From the NCBI GenBank assembly GCA_938014335.1, contig CALLRP010000027.1, positions 1 to 64,000 of the forward strand: a stretch of DNA of 64,000 nt. The letters are read 5' to 3'. The notes under the pieces were generated by a model, which ran no database searches, was not told where the DNA came from, and saw only the letters and a list, made by a program, of their open reading frames with translations. Below, piece after piece: positions 1 to 8,158 of the stretch. The translations under genes were made by a program, and so were the position numbers. This DNA comes from an uncultured bacterium (lineage in GTDB: Bacteria > Hydrogenedentota > Hydrogenedentia > Hydrogenedentales > Hydrogenedentaceae). The stretch's first letter is position 1, and the number at the start of each line of letters is the position of its first letter.

Positions 1-1
1 A

Positions 2-694
2 GATACCCAGTTTTACTTAGCAAAAGGGAAAGCCATGATTGCATCCTCTCTTGTTTGTGTTGTATGGAATGCAACAAATAGAGAGCCCGTGCTTAATGCA
101 ACTGTAAGTATAACTCCATCTATATATCCTCCATTGACGCAAAATACAAACGGGGTATATACATTCCCCTCCATTCCTAATGGAACTTATACAGTAAAAA
201 TTGGTGCTCCTAATTTTGATACACGACAAATTATTACAAATGTTCCCGAAGGAGAACTCAAATCAGAATCCGTCGCACTAAAACCTACTACGCCTACAGA
301 AGGGGAAGGTTCCAGTGATGGGGAAGGGAATGTGGAAGGTAATGTTGAAGGTGAAACAGATGTAAAAATCCCTGATGTAAGGGGAAAATCGAGAGAAGAA
401 GCAACACAAATATTGGTCAATGCAGGACTTCGTGTATCTTCCACAGTTAAAGAGGAATATAGTAATGAAATCTCTAAAGGAAAAGTAGTGAGAACAGAAC
501 CTGCTATCGGAAGTGAGGTAGCTAAGAATACTGAAGTTGTGTTGGTAATAAGTAAAGGTGCTAAGAGACGATTTATTATCTCATGTGGGTCCAGTTATAA
601 CAGGAACTCATATTGGGACGATATTTTAATTTTTGTTTCCGTTTCCTCTTTGCTTTTATTTAAGCGTCATCGAAAAGATTACATTCACAACTAA
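2..694 (+). CDS. Surface protein with regulatory-like beta-sandwich, EG linker and PASTA domain (5' partial)
   Basis: The frame is already open at base 2, so the ATG at 35 is probably internal and the real start lies left of the window. Numbering from that ATG, residues 1-82 look like a carboxypeptidase-regulatory-like fold (core FPSIPNGTYTVKI), 88-107 form a Glu-Gly-rich linker, and 108-175 form a PASTA domain (IPDVRGKSREEA, then EPAIGSEVAKNTEVVLVIS). The last 35 residues are Cys184, a hydrophobic stretch (about 197-209) and a basic KRHRK tail. That layout recalls C-terminal sorting tags such as MYXO-CTERM. PASTA domains bind peptidoglycan or mediate assembly, so a cell-envelope role is inferred. 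It ends 5 bp from the convergent mltG. Confidence 0.7.
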   Translation, partial: DTQFYLAKGKAMIASSLVCVVWNATNREPVLNATVSITPSIYPPLTQNTNGVYTFPSIPNGTYTVKIGAPNFDTRQIITNVPEGELKSESVALKPTTPTEGEGSSDGEGNVEGNVEGETDVKIPDVRGKSREEATQILVNAGLRVSSTVKEEYSNEISKGKVVRTEPAIGSEVAKNTEVVLVISKGAKRRFIISCGSSYNRNSYWDDILIFVSVSSLLLFKRHRKDYIHN

Positions 695-698
695 TATA

Positions 699-1754
699 TC
701 ACTGGTTTTTAAAAGTCTCTGTATTATTATCTTGTTTCTTTTTTATCGTTTTACGATATTGAATAACCGCATCGGTGTGTGTATTTATATCTTTACTGAA
801 TGTATGTGTTTTCCCATCTGCATTGGATACAAAATAAAGATATTCCCCCACTTCAGGGAATAATGCGGAGCGTAAACTGGGTATTCCAGGATTAGATATA
901 GGGGTAGGAGGCAAACCTTTGTATTTATATGTATTATATGGAGAATCTACTTCTTTATCTGTATTAGTAAGTAATATGCCATATTTTTGAGTGGCATATT
1001 GTAATGTTGCATCAATTTGTAAAGGCATATTTTTTTTCAAACGATTGTATATTACCTGTGCAATTAAAGGTCGTTCTTCATCTACTTTTGCCTCTTCTTC
1101 TACCAATGAAGCAATAATAACTTTTTGATACTTCTCCTCATTGGAAAGTTCATATCCGATTTCGGTTATTAATTTTTGCCATTCTTTTTCAAATTGGCCA
1201 ATCATAACATCTGCCAGTGCTTTAGCATCAGGAATGTTCTCAAATAAATATGTCCCTGGCATTAAAAAGCCTTCAACAGTGGGTCCAGGAATATTTTTTT
1301 CTTTGGCATATTCGGTAGAATTAACTAATTGCAGGAATTGCTCTGGATAAAGAGTTAATTCAGATATTTGCTTGTTAGTTAATCCTTCTGGAACTGTTAT
1401 TTTATATTCATAGATAGGCCTAATGGGTCCTTTGAGGAGCAATTCATATATTTGTCTCGGAGAATAACCTTTAGGTATTGCATACACACCATATTTTATA
1501 TTTTTATCTCCTCCCATTATTTTTATATATGCTAACAGAAACAATTCATGTGGGATAAGCCCCTTACTTTTTAAAAGCGTGGCAACATCCTTTGCAGAAC
1601 TACCTTTATTTACCTTAATTTCAGTAAGTTCTCCTGCGATTCCTTCTCTTACAACATAAACATACCCACCAACAAGCAAAACACTACTTAATAAAATTAT
1701 ACAAATAATTACCAATAAAAATAGGATGGTTAACCTATATATCACTTTTTTCAT
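699..1754 (-). CDS. mltG: Endolytic murein transglycosylase MltG (YceG family)
   Basis: This inner-membrane lytic transglycosylase cuts nascent peptidoglycan strands inside the chain and so limits glycan length. The 351 residues are the usual length. There is one N-terminal membrane anchor (about residues 7-33), a LysM-like region (about 40-95) and the YceG domain. The family signature ASLVEEEA contains the catalytic Glu, and VIYNRL and LQIDATLQYA follow. Near the C-terminus TPISNPGIPSLRSAL is the typical family end. ruvX lies 13 bp upstream on the same strand, a pairing often seen in bacteria, so the two are likely cotranscribed. Confidence 0.95.
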   Translation of the reverse strand: MKKVIYRLTILFLLVIICIILLSSVLLVGGYVYVVREGIAGELTEIKVNKGSSAKDVATLLKSKGLIPHELFLLAYIKIMGGDKNIKYGVYAIPKGYSPRQIYELLLKGPIRPIYEYKITVPEGLTNKQISELTLYPEQFLQLVNSTEYAKEKNIPGPTVEGFLMPGTYLFENIPDAKALADVMIGQFEKEWQKLITEIGYELSNEEKYQKVIIASLVEEEAKVDEERPLIAQVIYNRLKKNMPLQIDATLQYATQKYGILLTNTDKEVDSPYNTYKYKGLPPTPISNPGIPSLRSALFPEVGEYLYFVSNADGKTHTFSKDINTHTDAVIQYRKTIKKKQDNNTETFKNQ

Positions 1755-1767
1755 AACTTATTTTTGA

Positions 1768-2193
1768 TTATTTTTTCTTTTTCATTTCTAAATATGTTTC
1801 TAATAATTTTGAAGCAGCAACTTCATCAATAATGTTTTTTTGTTTTTTACGGCCTATCCCAATATTTGTTAAAGAACGCTGGGCTATTGTAGTAGTTAAT
1901 CTTTCATCAACCATTTCAATTTCAATTTCAATTTTCTGTTTTATTTCTTCTACAAATCTTCTCACTTTTTCTGCCTGTATACCTTCGGTGCCATCTAATT
2001 TAAGTGGGTAACCGATAATAATTTTTTTTACTTCTTTTTCTTTAATGATACTTTCTATAGATTTTATAAAGTCAGGTATTTTTCTTAAATCTATTACCAT
2101 AAGTGGAAATGCAAAAATGCGTAGTGGGTCACTTACTGCCAGACCTATTCGCACTTCACCATAATCTATTGCAAGTATTCGTCCTTCTTCCAA
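1768..2193 (-). CDS. ruvX: YqgF/RuvX putative Holliday-junction resolvase-like nuclease
   Basis: RNase H-fold protein of 141 residues, normal for the family. The N-terminal strand LAIDYGEVRIGLAVSD carries the first conserved Asp. IIIGYPLKLDGTEG and the VDERLTTT segment (second acidic cluster, about residues 115-122) are family hallmarks, and the end region has DEVAASKLLETYL. YqgF proteins are linked to pre-16S rRNA 5'-end maturation, and Holliday-junction cleavage has also been proposed. It sits directly upstream of mltG on the same strand. Confidence 0.93.
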   Translation of the reverse strand: MEEGRILAIDYGEVRIGLAVSDPLRIFAFPLMVIDLRKIPDFIKSIESIIKEKEVKKIIIGYPLKLDGTEGIQAEKVRRFVEEIKQKIEIEIEMVDERLTTTIAQRSLTNIGIGRKKQKNIIDEVAASKLLETYLEMKKKK

Positions 2194-2291
2194 TTCATCT
2201 TCCTTTTTATTTTAATAGTAAAACATTTTATTTTATAATTGTATAAATTTATTAATTGTTTAGAGAATTATAACGCTTTTGGGAGTTTTAC

Positions 2292-2972
2292 ATGCATATT
2301 GAAGATAGACCCATTCATTTTTCTGCTGAACTTATTCACCACCCAACACCTATAAATAAAGAAACTTTGCAGAGACTTTATTACGATTTAATAGGCTCGC
2401 CTGTTTCCTATGATAGTATTGATTTCAGTTTTCCTATGCAAACCCGATTTTACTCTACACGGGGTAATAGAAGCCAATCTATTGTTCTTTTCCTTTTAGA
2501 CCGAACAATCATTATAGAAGAATGGACATCTATAATTTTTGATGAATTTTTAAATAAAATAAAAGAATTAGGTCCCAAAATATTGCAAGTTAGGAATCAG
2601 TCCGTTTTTTTGGCACATACAGGGACATTACGCTCAACATTTGCATTAACAAGATATGATGATGCAAAAATTTTTATAATGAAAAAACTATTAAACCAAT
2701 CGCAGGAATTAATCATAGACCATTTTGGTAGACCTTTAGCCACGACAGGAATACGATTTGTATTTCCCGAATCGAATGATACTCCGGGTATATATCATGT
2801 TCTTATTGAATCTTTTCGGCATAGTAGAAAAGAACTTTTTGTTGAGGTAAGAGGAATTTTTGGGAGACAACCTGTTGCCTCACAAAATATAGATTTAATA
2901 ATCGAAAACCTTAAAGAAATGCGTGAATTCTTGACGAAACGGTTACAGCCATATTTAGCTCAATACGATTAG
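2292..2972 (+). CDS. Hypothetical protein, 226 aa
   Basis: I do not recognise this family. The start is supported by GGGAG about 6 bases before the ATG. It is a soluble-looking alpha/beta protein with no signal peptide or membrane segment. It alternates hydrophobic strands (SIVLFLLDRTIIIEEW, GIRFVFPES, YHVLIESF) with helices and ends in a charged helix. The composition is native-like (same codon usage by eye as its neighbours). It is transcribed away from ruvX-mltG and converges on the aldo/keto reductase with a 4 bp gap. Function unknown. Confidence 0.75.
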   Translation: MHIEDRPIHFSAELIHHPTPINKETLQRLYYDLIGSPVSYDSIDFSFPMQTRFYSTRGNRSQSIVLFLLDRTIIIEEWTSIIFDEFLNKIKELGPKILQVRNQSVFLAHTGTLRSTFALTRYDDAKIFIMKKLLNQSQELIIDHFGRPLATTGIRFVFPESNDTPGIYHVLIESFRHSRKELFVEVRGIFGRQPVASQNIDLIIENLKEMREFLTKRLQPYLAQYD

Positions 2973-2976
2973 TGAA

Positions 2977-3957
2977 TTACCATCCTCTCAAACGATAAAC
3001 CTCAAGAGGTTCCCTATCCGTAGGTAACGGTGGTTGATAAGACAAATTTGATATTTCTTCCCATTGTTCTGGTGAAAGTTTAAAATTAGTACATTGAACG
3101 ACCTCTTTAAATTGTTCTAAAGTTCGTGCCCCTAATAGAATGGATGTGATTGCAGGATTACTTTTTACCCAACTGGCTGACAATACTGCAGGAGAGTAAC
3201 CTCTTTGTTCTGCATATTGAACAAATTTTCGGGTAATCTCCTCATACATGGGATTGCTATACCGCTGTTGGTACATTTTATTTTCATTTAATCTACCTGT
3301 ATTCCCTTTCAAATACTTTCCTGTTAACATTCCCGCTCCTAACACATTATAAGGGACAACAGCAAGATTTTCCTGCTTTGCTAAGGGTAAAATTTCTACT
3401 TCTACTTGTCTTTTGATAAGACTATACATAGGTTGGATACATACAGGAGGAGCCAAATGATATTCTCGAGAGACTGCAATTGCTTTCATCATTTGCCAAG
3501 CAGAGAAATTGGATAAACCTATATATAAAACTTTACCGTGCATAATGAGAGTATGAATTATCTCCAGCGAATACTCTATGGCAGTGTGTTCATCCCAATG
3601 ATGAAGATAAAGAATATCTAAATAATCTGTTTTTAATCTTCGCAGAGATTCTTCTACCGACTGTATTATATTTTTTTTGGATAAACCCTCGTTATTAATA
3701 CCTTTTTGTGAAGGGAAAAATACTTTAGAGGCAAGAATAATATCTTTCCGTTTATCCCCTAACCATTCTCCAACGATTTTTTCTGTTTCTCCCTTATTAT
3801 AATTATGAGCAGTATCAAAAAAGTTGATACCATTATCATAAGCAAAATCCATGAGTTTAAAACTCGTTTTTTTATCCGCTTCATTGCCAAATGTCATTGT
3901 TCCCAAACAGATCTCCGAGACCTTCAGACCTGATTTTCCTAATGGGACATAGTTCAT
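2977..3957 (-). CDS. Aldo/keto reductase
   Basis: NAD(P)H-dependent oxidoreductase of the AKR superfamily, 326 residues, TIM barrel. The N-terminus YVPLGKSGLKVSEICLGTMTFG is typical. The catalytic tetrad is visible: Asp and Tyr in FDTAHNYNKGETEKIVGEWL, Lys in ILASKVF, and His in LYLHHWDE. The C-terminal cofactor-binding segment is TSILLGARTLEQFKEVV. I place the start at the ATG ending at 3957, preceded by GAGGGAG. The open frame continues upstream but would run into the tRNA gene, so the longer form is not credible. Substrate is unknown; it resembles the YajO/Tas-like general stress AKRs. Confidence 0.9.
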   Translation of the reverse strand: MNYVPLGKSGLKVSEICLGTMTFGNEADKKTSFKLMDFAYDNGINFFDTAHNYNKGETEKIVGEWLGDKRKDIILASKVFFPSQKGINNEGLSKKNIIQSVEESLRRLKTDYLDILYLHHWDEHTAIEYSLEIIHTLIMHGKVLYIGLSNFSAWQMMKAIAVSREYHLAPPVCIQPMYSLIKRQVEVEILPLAKQENLAVVPYNVLGAGMLTGKYLKGNTGRLNENKMYQQRYSNPMYEEITRKFVQYAEQRGYSPAVLSASWVKSNPAITSILLGARTLEQFKEVVQCTNFKLSPEQWEEISNLSYQPPLPTDREPLEVYRLRGW

Positions 3958-3996
3958 ATAATTATCTCCCTCATCAGAACCTATATAAATAGAAAG

Positions 3997-4070
3997 TGGC
4001 GGCGCAGGGATTCGAACCCCGGACACGCGGATTATGATTCCGCTGCTCTAACCAACTGAGCTACGCCGCC
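3997..4070 (-). tRNA. tRNA-Met (CAT anticodon, elongator type)
   Basis: Reading the minus strand, a complete cloverleaf can be folded: acceptor stem GGCGGCG/CGCCGCC, D arm with TAGCTCAGTTGGTTAGAGC, anticodon stem GCGGA/TCCGC around loop ATCATAA (anticodon CAT), and T arm with GGTTCGAATCC. The discriminator base is A, and the genome does not encode CCA (the following bases are CTT). The paired first acceptor base argues for elongator Met rather than initiator. A lysidine-modified Ile-CAT tRNA cannot be fully excluded by eye. It lies just upstream of the aldo/keto reductase on the same strand. Confidence 0.93.
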
Positions 4071-4120
4071 ATAGGGAATATTATTATAACAAAAGGAATT
4101 TTTATTATACAACAGATTGA

Positions 4121-4155
4121 ATAAGGTCGGACCTGTACGACATATTCGACCTTAT
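4121..4155. repeat. Inverted repeat upstream of exonuclease III gene
   Basis: A perfect 9 bp inverted repeat, ATAAGGTCG at 4121-4129 and CGACCTTAT at 4147-4155, with a 17-base centre that itself contains GTCG/CGAC. It overlaps a TATAAT hexamer (4153-4158), so it could be an operator. It could also be the tail of the tRNA promoter region or a short palindromic repeat. There is no T-run on either side that would make it an intrinsic terminator. Confidence 0.5.
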
Positions 4156-4234
4156 AATATTTCCAACTCGTTTTTTCGTAAAAAACTCTCTTATACTAAA
4201 TATACATTTACAATAATTTAGAGGAATAAAGTAT

Positions 4235-4999
4235 ATGACAGTTGTCCTTTCTTGGAATGTAAACGGATTTCGTTCTATCCTGAAAAAGGGTTTTATTCAA
4301 TGGTTGGAGGAAATATCACCGGATATTATTTGCTTGCAGGAAACGAAATTAAAGCCTTCTGATGTAGAAGGGAATTCTTTGCTTATTCCTAAAACATATC
4401 AACCTTATTGGAGTTTTGCTAAAAAGCCCGGTTATAGTGGAACTGCGTTCTTTTCTAAGACAAAACCCAAACAAGTAATTGAATTAAATGAACCGGATTT
4501 TACAAATGAAGGAAGGGTGCAGGTTGCTGATTTCGGGGATTTTCTATTGATTAATTCTTACTGGCCTAATAGTCAAGAGGAAAAGAAACGCCTCCCTTAT
4601 AAACTTAAATTTGTTGAAAAATTGCAAGAAACACTACTTGATTTTGTTAAAAAAAAGAAAAATATTCTTGTTTGTGGAGATTTTAATATTGCCCATACCG
4701 AAATTGACCTTGCTCGTCCTAAGGAAAATGAAAATCATGCAGGTTATTATCCTGAAGAGCGGGAAGCCATAACAAAATTTTTAGACGCTGGTTTTGTAGA
4801 CACTTTTCGCATGTTTTGTAAAGAGGGAGGGCATTATACATGGTGGTCTTATAGAACAAATGCAAGAGCACGGAATATCGGCTGGAGAATTGATTATCAT
4901 GTTGTAAATGAAGCATTCAAAAAGCATGTAAAAAGGTCATGGATACTTTCTGATGTTTTTGGCTCAGACCATTGTCCCATAGGTATAGAAATTAAATAA
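4235..4999 (+). CDS. xth: Exodeoxyribonuclease III / AP endonuclease
   Basis: Base-excision repair nuclease of the EEP fold that cuts 5' of abasic sites and removes 3' blocking groups. The 254 residues match the ExoA/Xth length. Motifs in order: WNVNGFRS (metal-binding Asn), LQETKL (catalytic Glu36), INSYWPN, CGDFNIAHTEIDLA (Asp/Asn pair), WWSYRTNARARNIGWRIDYHV (DNA-binding Arg/Trp and Asp), and the final GSDHCPIGIE with the catalytic Asp-His. A short leader precedes the ATG. The cobalamin adenosyltransferase gene follows after 13 bp on the same strand. Confidence 0.96.
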   Translation: MTVVLSWNVNGFRSILKKGFIQWLEEISPDIICLQETKLKPSDVEGNSLLIPKTYQPYWSFAKKPGYSGTAFFSKTKPKQVIELNEPDFTNEGRVQVADFGDFLLINSYWPNSQEEKKRLPYKLKFVEKLQETLLDFVKKKKNILVCGDFNIAHTEIDLARPKENENHAGYYPEEREAITKFLDAGFVDTFRMFCKEGGHYTWWSYRTNARARNIGWRIDYHVVNEAFKKHVKRSWILSDVFGSDHCPIGIEIK

Positions 5000-5012
5000 A
5001 AGGTTTATCACT

Positions 5013-5594
5013 ATGCAAAAATCCTATGTTACAACTAAACAAGGTGATACGGGAAGAACAAAACTCCCAGATGGTCAATGGGTATCAAAAGATTCGGAAA
5101 TTATTGAATGTCTCGGGACATTAGATAGTCTTCGTGTTCATTTATCTTATCTCCGATTACAAATATTTCAATCAGATAATCCTCACAAGGTATTTCTTTC
5201 TGATTCGCTCTTTTGGCTTATCCACTGCTGTTTCATTACGGGGACACAGATATCAGACCCAGCAGGGACTTTAATACCTCCAGACCACCCACGACTAAAC
5301 AAAAAACATTTAGAACAATTAGAACAGTGGCAAGCAAAGTTAGAAGAACAACTACAACTTCCCAGAAAATTCTTTGCTTGTGCGAGTAATCCCGCTTCTG
5401 CTTTTGCTGATATAGTAACTACCGTAGCAAGAGAATTTGAGCGGAAATTGATTTGTTTATTGAAGAATCATACCCACATAAACAATGAAATCTTTATTCC
5501 ATTTTATAATCGTTTGAGTGATTTTCTTTTTATTATTGCAAGAGTACTCGATGATAACAAGTATACCACTGTGGACTACACAATTATTGAGTAA
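5013..5594 (+). CDS. pduO: PduO-type ATP:cob(I)alamin adenosyltransferase
   Basis: Transfers the adenosyl group of ATP to Co(I) cobalamin to give adenosylcobalamin. The 193-residue all-alpha protein has the ATP-binding N-terminus TKQGDTGRTKLPDG, the VSKDSEIIECLGTLDSL segment, and the helix VAREFERKLICLL that holds the conserved Arg/Glu. The family usually reads RRAER here, so this copy is somewhat divergent. No cobalamin biosynthesis or B12-dependent mutase gene is in the window, and no cobalamin riboswitch is visible upstream. The last 11 bases overlap the convergent hydrolase gene. Confidence 0.85.
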   Translation: MQKSYVTTKQGDTGRTKLPDGQWVSKDSEIIECLGTLDSLRVHLSYLRLQIFQSDNPHKVFLSDSLFWLIHCCFITGTQISDPAGTLIPPDHPRLNKKHLEQLEQWQAKLEEQLQLPRKFFACASNPASAFADIVTTVAREFERKLICLLKNHTHINNEIFIPFYNRLSDFLFIIARVLDDNKYTTVDYTIIE

Positions 5595-6444
5595 TAGAGC
5601 CTTCAGAAGGAGTGGAATTAAGAACTTTTTCTATAAAGTTTTTCAAACCATTAAAATATCTATCGCCTGTAATGATAAACCCTTCATTATGGTCTCCTAT
5701 AATTTCTAAAAATTCTTTTTCACACTCTAACATTTCATATATCTTCTTGCCATGATAATATTTTATGACTGTATCTTGGGGACTGTGGATAACTAGAACG
5801 GGCACTTTAATACTCTTAATTTTCTTTTTGGTATAAAATTCATTTCCTCGTGCAAATCGTTCCGGAAACCATGAGAATACATCCTTCGCCACATCCACTG
5901 TGGAAAGAAAAGTACTTTCAAGTATTACTCCGGCAGGATTCACCTTTGTAGATAAATCCGCAGTTACGGCACCTCCTAAAGAACGACCAAAAAGAATTAT
6001 ATCCTTCGGAGAATAACCCTTTTCATTTAATAAATACTTCCATATTGCTAAAGCATCATTACAACATCTTTCTTCAGAAGGCTTTCCCATAGACTTTCCA
6101 TATCCACCATAGTCATAAACTAAAACACTTAGACCTAATTTGCGGAAAATTTCTACAGATTCCAATCGGTCAGCAATATTCCCTGCGTTCCCATGCGAGA
6201 AGAGAACGACTCCTTTAGAACCTTCGATAGGAATGTACCAACCGTGTGTCTTTTCTTTACCAACGGCAACAAAAACATCTTCATACTTCCAATTGTAATA
6301 ATCGGGTGTTCTGTAGATATAATCTGTTCTTTGATAAAGAATATTTGGAAAGATATATTTAGCAAACAATGAAAATTTATACATCATAAAAACAATAAAT
6401 AAAATTATAAATAAATACAAATATTTATATTTAAATAATTTCAT
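5584..6444 (-). CDS. Membrane-anchored alpha/beta hydrolase (BEM46/ABHD-like)
   Basis: Serine hydrolase with one N-terminal membrane helix (about residues 7-32), so probably tethered to the inner membrane. The alpha/beta fold motifs are complete: VLFSHGNAGN oxyanion loop, VYDYGGYGKS, the nucleophile elbow GRSLGG with Ser155, the acid in IHSPQDTVI, and His in GDHNEGF. The 286-residue length and motif order match the BEM46/YfhR group (Hydrolase_4-type). Substrate is unknown; esterase or acyl-thioesterase activity is plausible. The 3' end overlaps the convergent pduO gene by 11 bp. Confidence 0.88.
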   Translation of the reverse strand: MKLFKYKYLYLFIILFIVFMMYKFSLFAKYIFPNILYQRTDYIYRTPDYYNWKYEDVFVAVGKEKTHGWYIPIEGSKGVVLFSHGNAGNIADRLESVEIFRKLGLSVLVYDYGGYGKSMGKPSEERCCNDALAIWKYLLNEKGYSPKDIILFGRSLGGAVTADLSTKVNPAGVILESTFLSTVDVAKDVFSWFPERFARGNEFYTKKKIKSIKVPVLVIHSPQDTVIKYYHGKKIYEMLECEKEFLEIIGDHNEGFIITGDRYFNGLKNFIEKVLNSTPSEGSITQ

Positions 6445-6463
6445 TCAATAAAAATATATAATG

Positions 6464-7144
6464 CTATTTTTGCCCGTAATATGCATCTTTTCCCCATTTT
6501 CGTTCATAGTGCTTTTTTAAATATTTGTCTTCTAATTCAGCCATTTTCCCATTATTTAACATAATTGTGTGATATGCCATTTCTGCTAATTTCTCCAGAA
6601 CAAATGCTGTTTCAACAGATTGTTCGACTGTTTTTCCCCAGACGAACGGACCATGTCCCGGGACAAGAACTGCTCGACATTGTTCTTTATTATTTTTTTC
6701 TATACATTGAACCACCTTTTCACCAATGGACTGTTCATAATCTTCTGTATTGGGCAAATCAGTCAAGGGAATTTCTCCAAAGAAATAATCCGCATGTGTA
6801 GTTCCTAAACAGGGAATGGGTTTTCTTGCTTGAGCCCAGCATGTTGCAAAATGAGAATGGGTGTGAACAACTCCACCTGCACTCAGGATATTTTTATATA
6901 TAGTAAGGTGAATGGGCAAGTCAACCGATGGTTTCAAATCCCCCTCTATGATTTTACCATCTATATCTACAATAACCATATCCCTTGCCTTAAGTTTGTG
7001 ATACGGTACACCACTGGGTTTAATCACCACCCAATTGCTTTCCCTATCTATTCCACTTGCATTTCCCCAGGTCAAAATAACAAGTTTTTCCTGAACTAAT
7101 TGTAGATTTGCCTCAAAGACTTCCTTTTTTAACTTTTCTAACAT
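6464..7144 (-). CDS. araD: Class II aldolase family, L-ribulose-5-phosphate 4-epimerase-like
   Basis: Zn-dependent enzyme of the AraD/FucA family, 226 residues. Evidence: LTWGNASGIDR, VIKPSGVPYHKL (phosphate binding), PSVDLPIHLTIY, the metal ligands in HTHSHFATCWAQ, THADYFFGEIP, and HGPFVWGKT, then the AraD-type C-terminus KHYERKWGKDAYYGQ. That C-terminus favours L-ribulose-5-phosphate 4-epimerase over fuculose-phosphate aldolase. No other arabinose genes lie nearby, so the physiological substrate is uncertain. The dus gene starts its neighbouring position only 4 bp away on the same strand. Confidence 0.85.
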   Translation of the reverse strand: MLEKLKKEVFEANLQLVQEKLVILTWGNASGIDRESNWVVIKPSGVPYHKLKARDMVIVDIDGKIIEGDLKPSVDLPIHLTIYKNILSAGGVVHTHSHFATCWAQARKPIPCLGTTHADYFFGEIPLTDLPNTEDYEQSIGEKVVQCIEKNNKEQCRAVLVPGHGPFVWGKTVEQSVETAFVLEKLAEMAYHTIMLNNGKMAELEDKYLKKHYERKWGKDAYYGQK

Positions 7145-7148
7145 TTTT

Positions 7149-8147
7149 TTAATCCATTATATTTGTATGAATTATTTTATCCAGTTCTTCTGGATTTTCC
7201 ATAATTGATACTAACATTTCTTCTATTTTATGAGCAGATTTTGTGTTCATAATTTCTGTGCGTATTTTACCTATATAGGGGTAACCATGTAAGTAGCCAT
7301 TATAAAACTTTCTAAATGTAGGGACACCTCGTTGCTCACCATAATACTCGATATGCCTACGAAAATGTGAAAGACACCATTGGATTCGTTCTTTTATATC
7401 TGGTTCCGGGATATACTCTCCTTTTTCTAAAAATATTTTACATCTTTTAAATATAAAAGGGTTGCCGATAGCACTTCTCCCTATCATGACTCCATCGGCA
7501 CCTAAATTATAACATTGCTCGACATCCTGTGGGGTTTTAATATCTCCATTAATGACAATGGGTATTTTGGATTTTTCCTTTATTTTAGGTATCCATGTGC
7601 GGTTAACCTCACCCTTTAACCCCTGTTGTCGTGTTCTTAAATGCACTGTGACAAAATCAATCCCTATTCTATAGGCAGTTTCTAAGACATCAAAAATTGC
7701 AATGTTATTATCATCCCAACCTAACCGTGTCTTTAATGTAACAGGTAAATTCGTATTTGATTTTACTTCTGATAAAACCCGTTCCAATTTTGTTAAATCT
7801 TTTAACAAACCTGCTCCCTCTCCACGATTTGCTATTTTCTTTACCCAGCATCCCGCATTAATATCAATAAAATCAGGGTTGAAACTTTCGGCAGTTTTAC
7901 TTGCATTTGCCATTGACAATTCCACACTGCCATATAATTGGATACCTATAGGTCTTTCTTTTTCGCTAAAACTCATTTTTTTCAAAGACCGGTCTACATT
8001 TCGAATTACTGCTTCCGCACTAACAAATTCAGTAACAACCACATCAGCGCCCCACTCTTTACAGATATTCCGAAAGGGATAATCAGTTATATCGTCCATA
8101 GGTGCAAGGAAGAGGGGCTTCTCTATTTCATATTTTCCAATTTTCAT
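7149..8147 (-). CDS. dus: tRNA-dihydrouridine synthase (DusB-like)
   Basis: Flavoprotein that reduces specific uridines in the tRNA D-loop. The 332-residue TIM barrel has APMDDITDYPFR at the N-terminus, the active-site region INAGCWVKK, VTLKTRLGWDD, VHLRTRQQGLKGEVNRTWI, IPIVINGDIKTPQD and the FMN-phosphate site GADGVMIGRSAIGNPF. The usual signature is N-x-G-C-P; here Trp follows the catalytic Cys, a small but noticeable departure. It lies between araD-like and thiC on the same strand with 4 bp and 11 bp gaps, so a common transcript is likely. Confidence 0.93.
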   Translation of the reverse strand: MKIGKYEIEKPLFLAPMDDITDYPFRNICKEWGADVVVTEFVSAEAVIRNVDRSLKKMSFSEKERPIGIQLYGSVELSMANASKTAESFNPDFIDINAGCWVKKIANRGEGAGLLKDLTKLERVLSEVKSNTNLPVTLKTRLGWDDNNIAIFDVLETAYRIGIDFVTVHLRTRQQGLKGEVNRTWIPKIKEKSKIPIVINGDIKTPQDVEQCYNLGADGVMIGRSAIGNPFIFKRCKIFLEKGEYIPEPDIKERIQWCLSHFRRHIEYYGEQRGVPTFRKFYNGYLHGYPYIGKIRTEIMNTKSAHKIEEMLVSIMENPEELDKIIHTNIMD

Positions 8148-8158
8148 GTTAGTGGATT

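Noticed and set aside
3958..4026. N-terminal extension of the aldo/keto reductase to 4026
   Set aside because: The extension reads through the 3' part of the tRNA-Met gene and lacks an RBS; the internal ATG at 3957 has a strong one.
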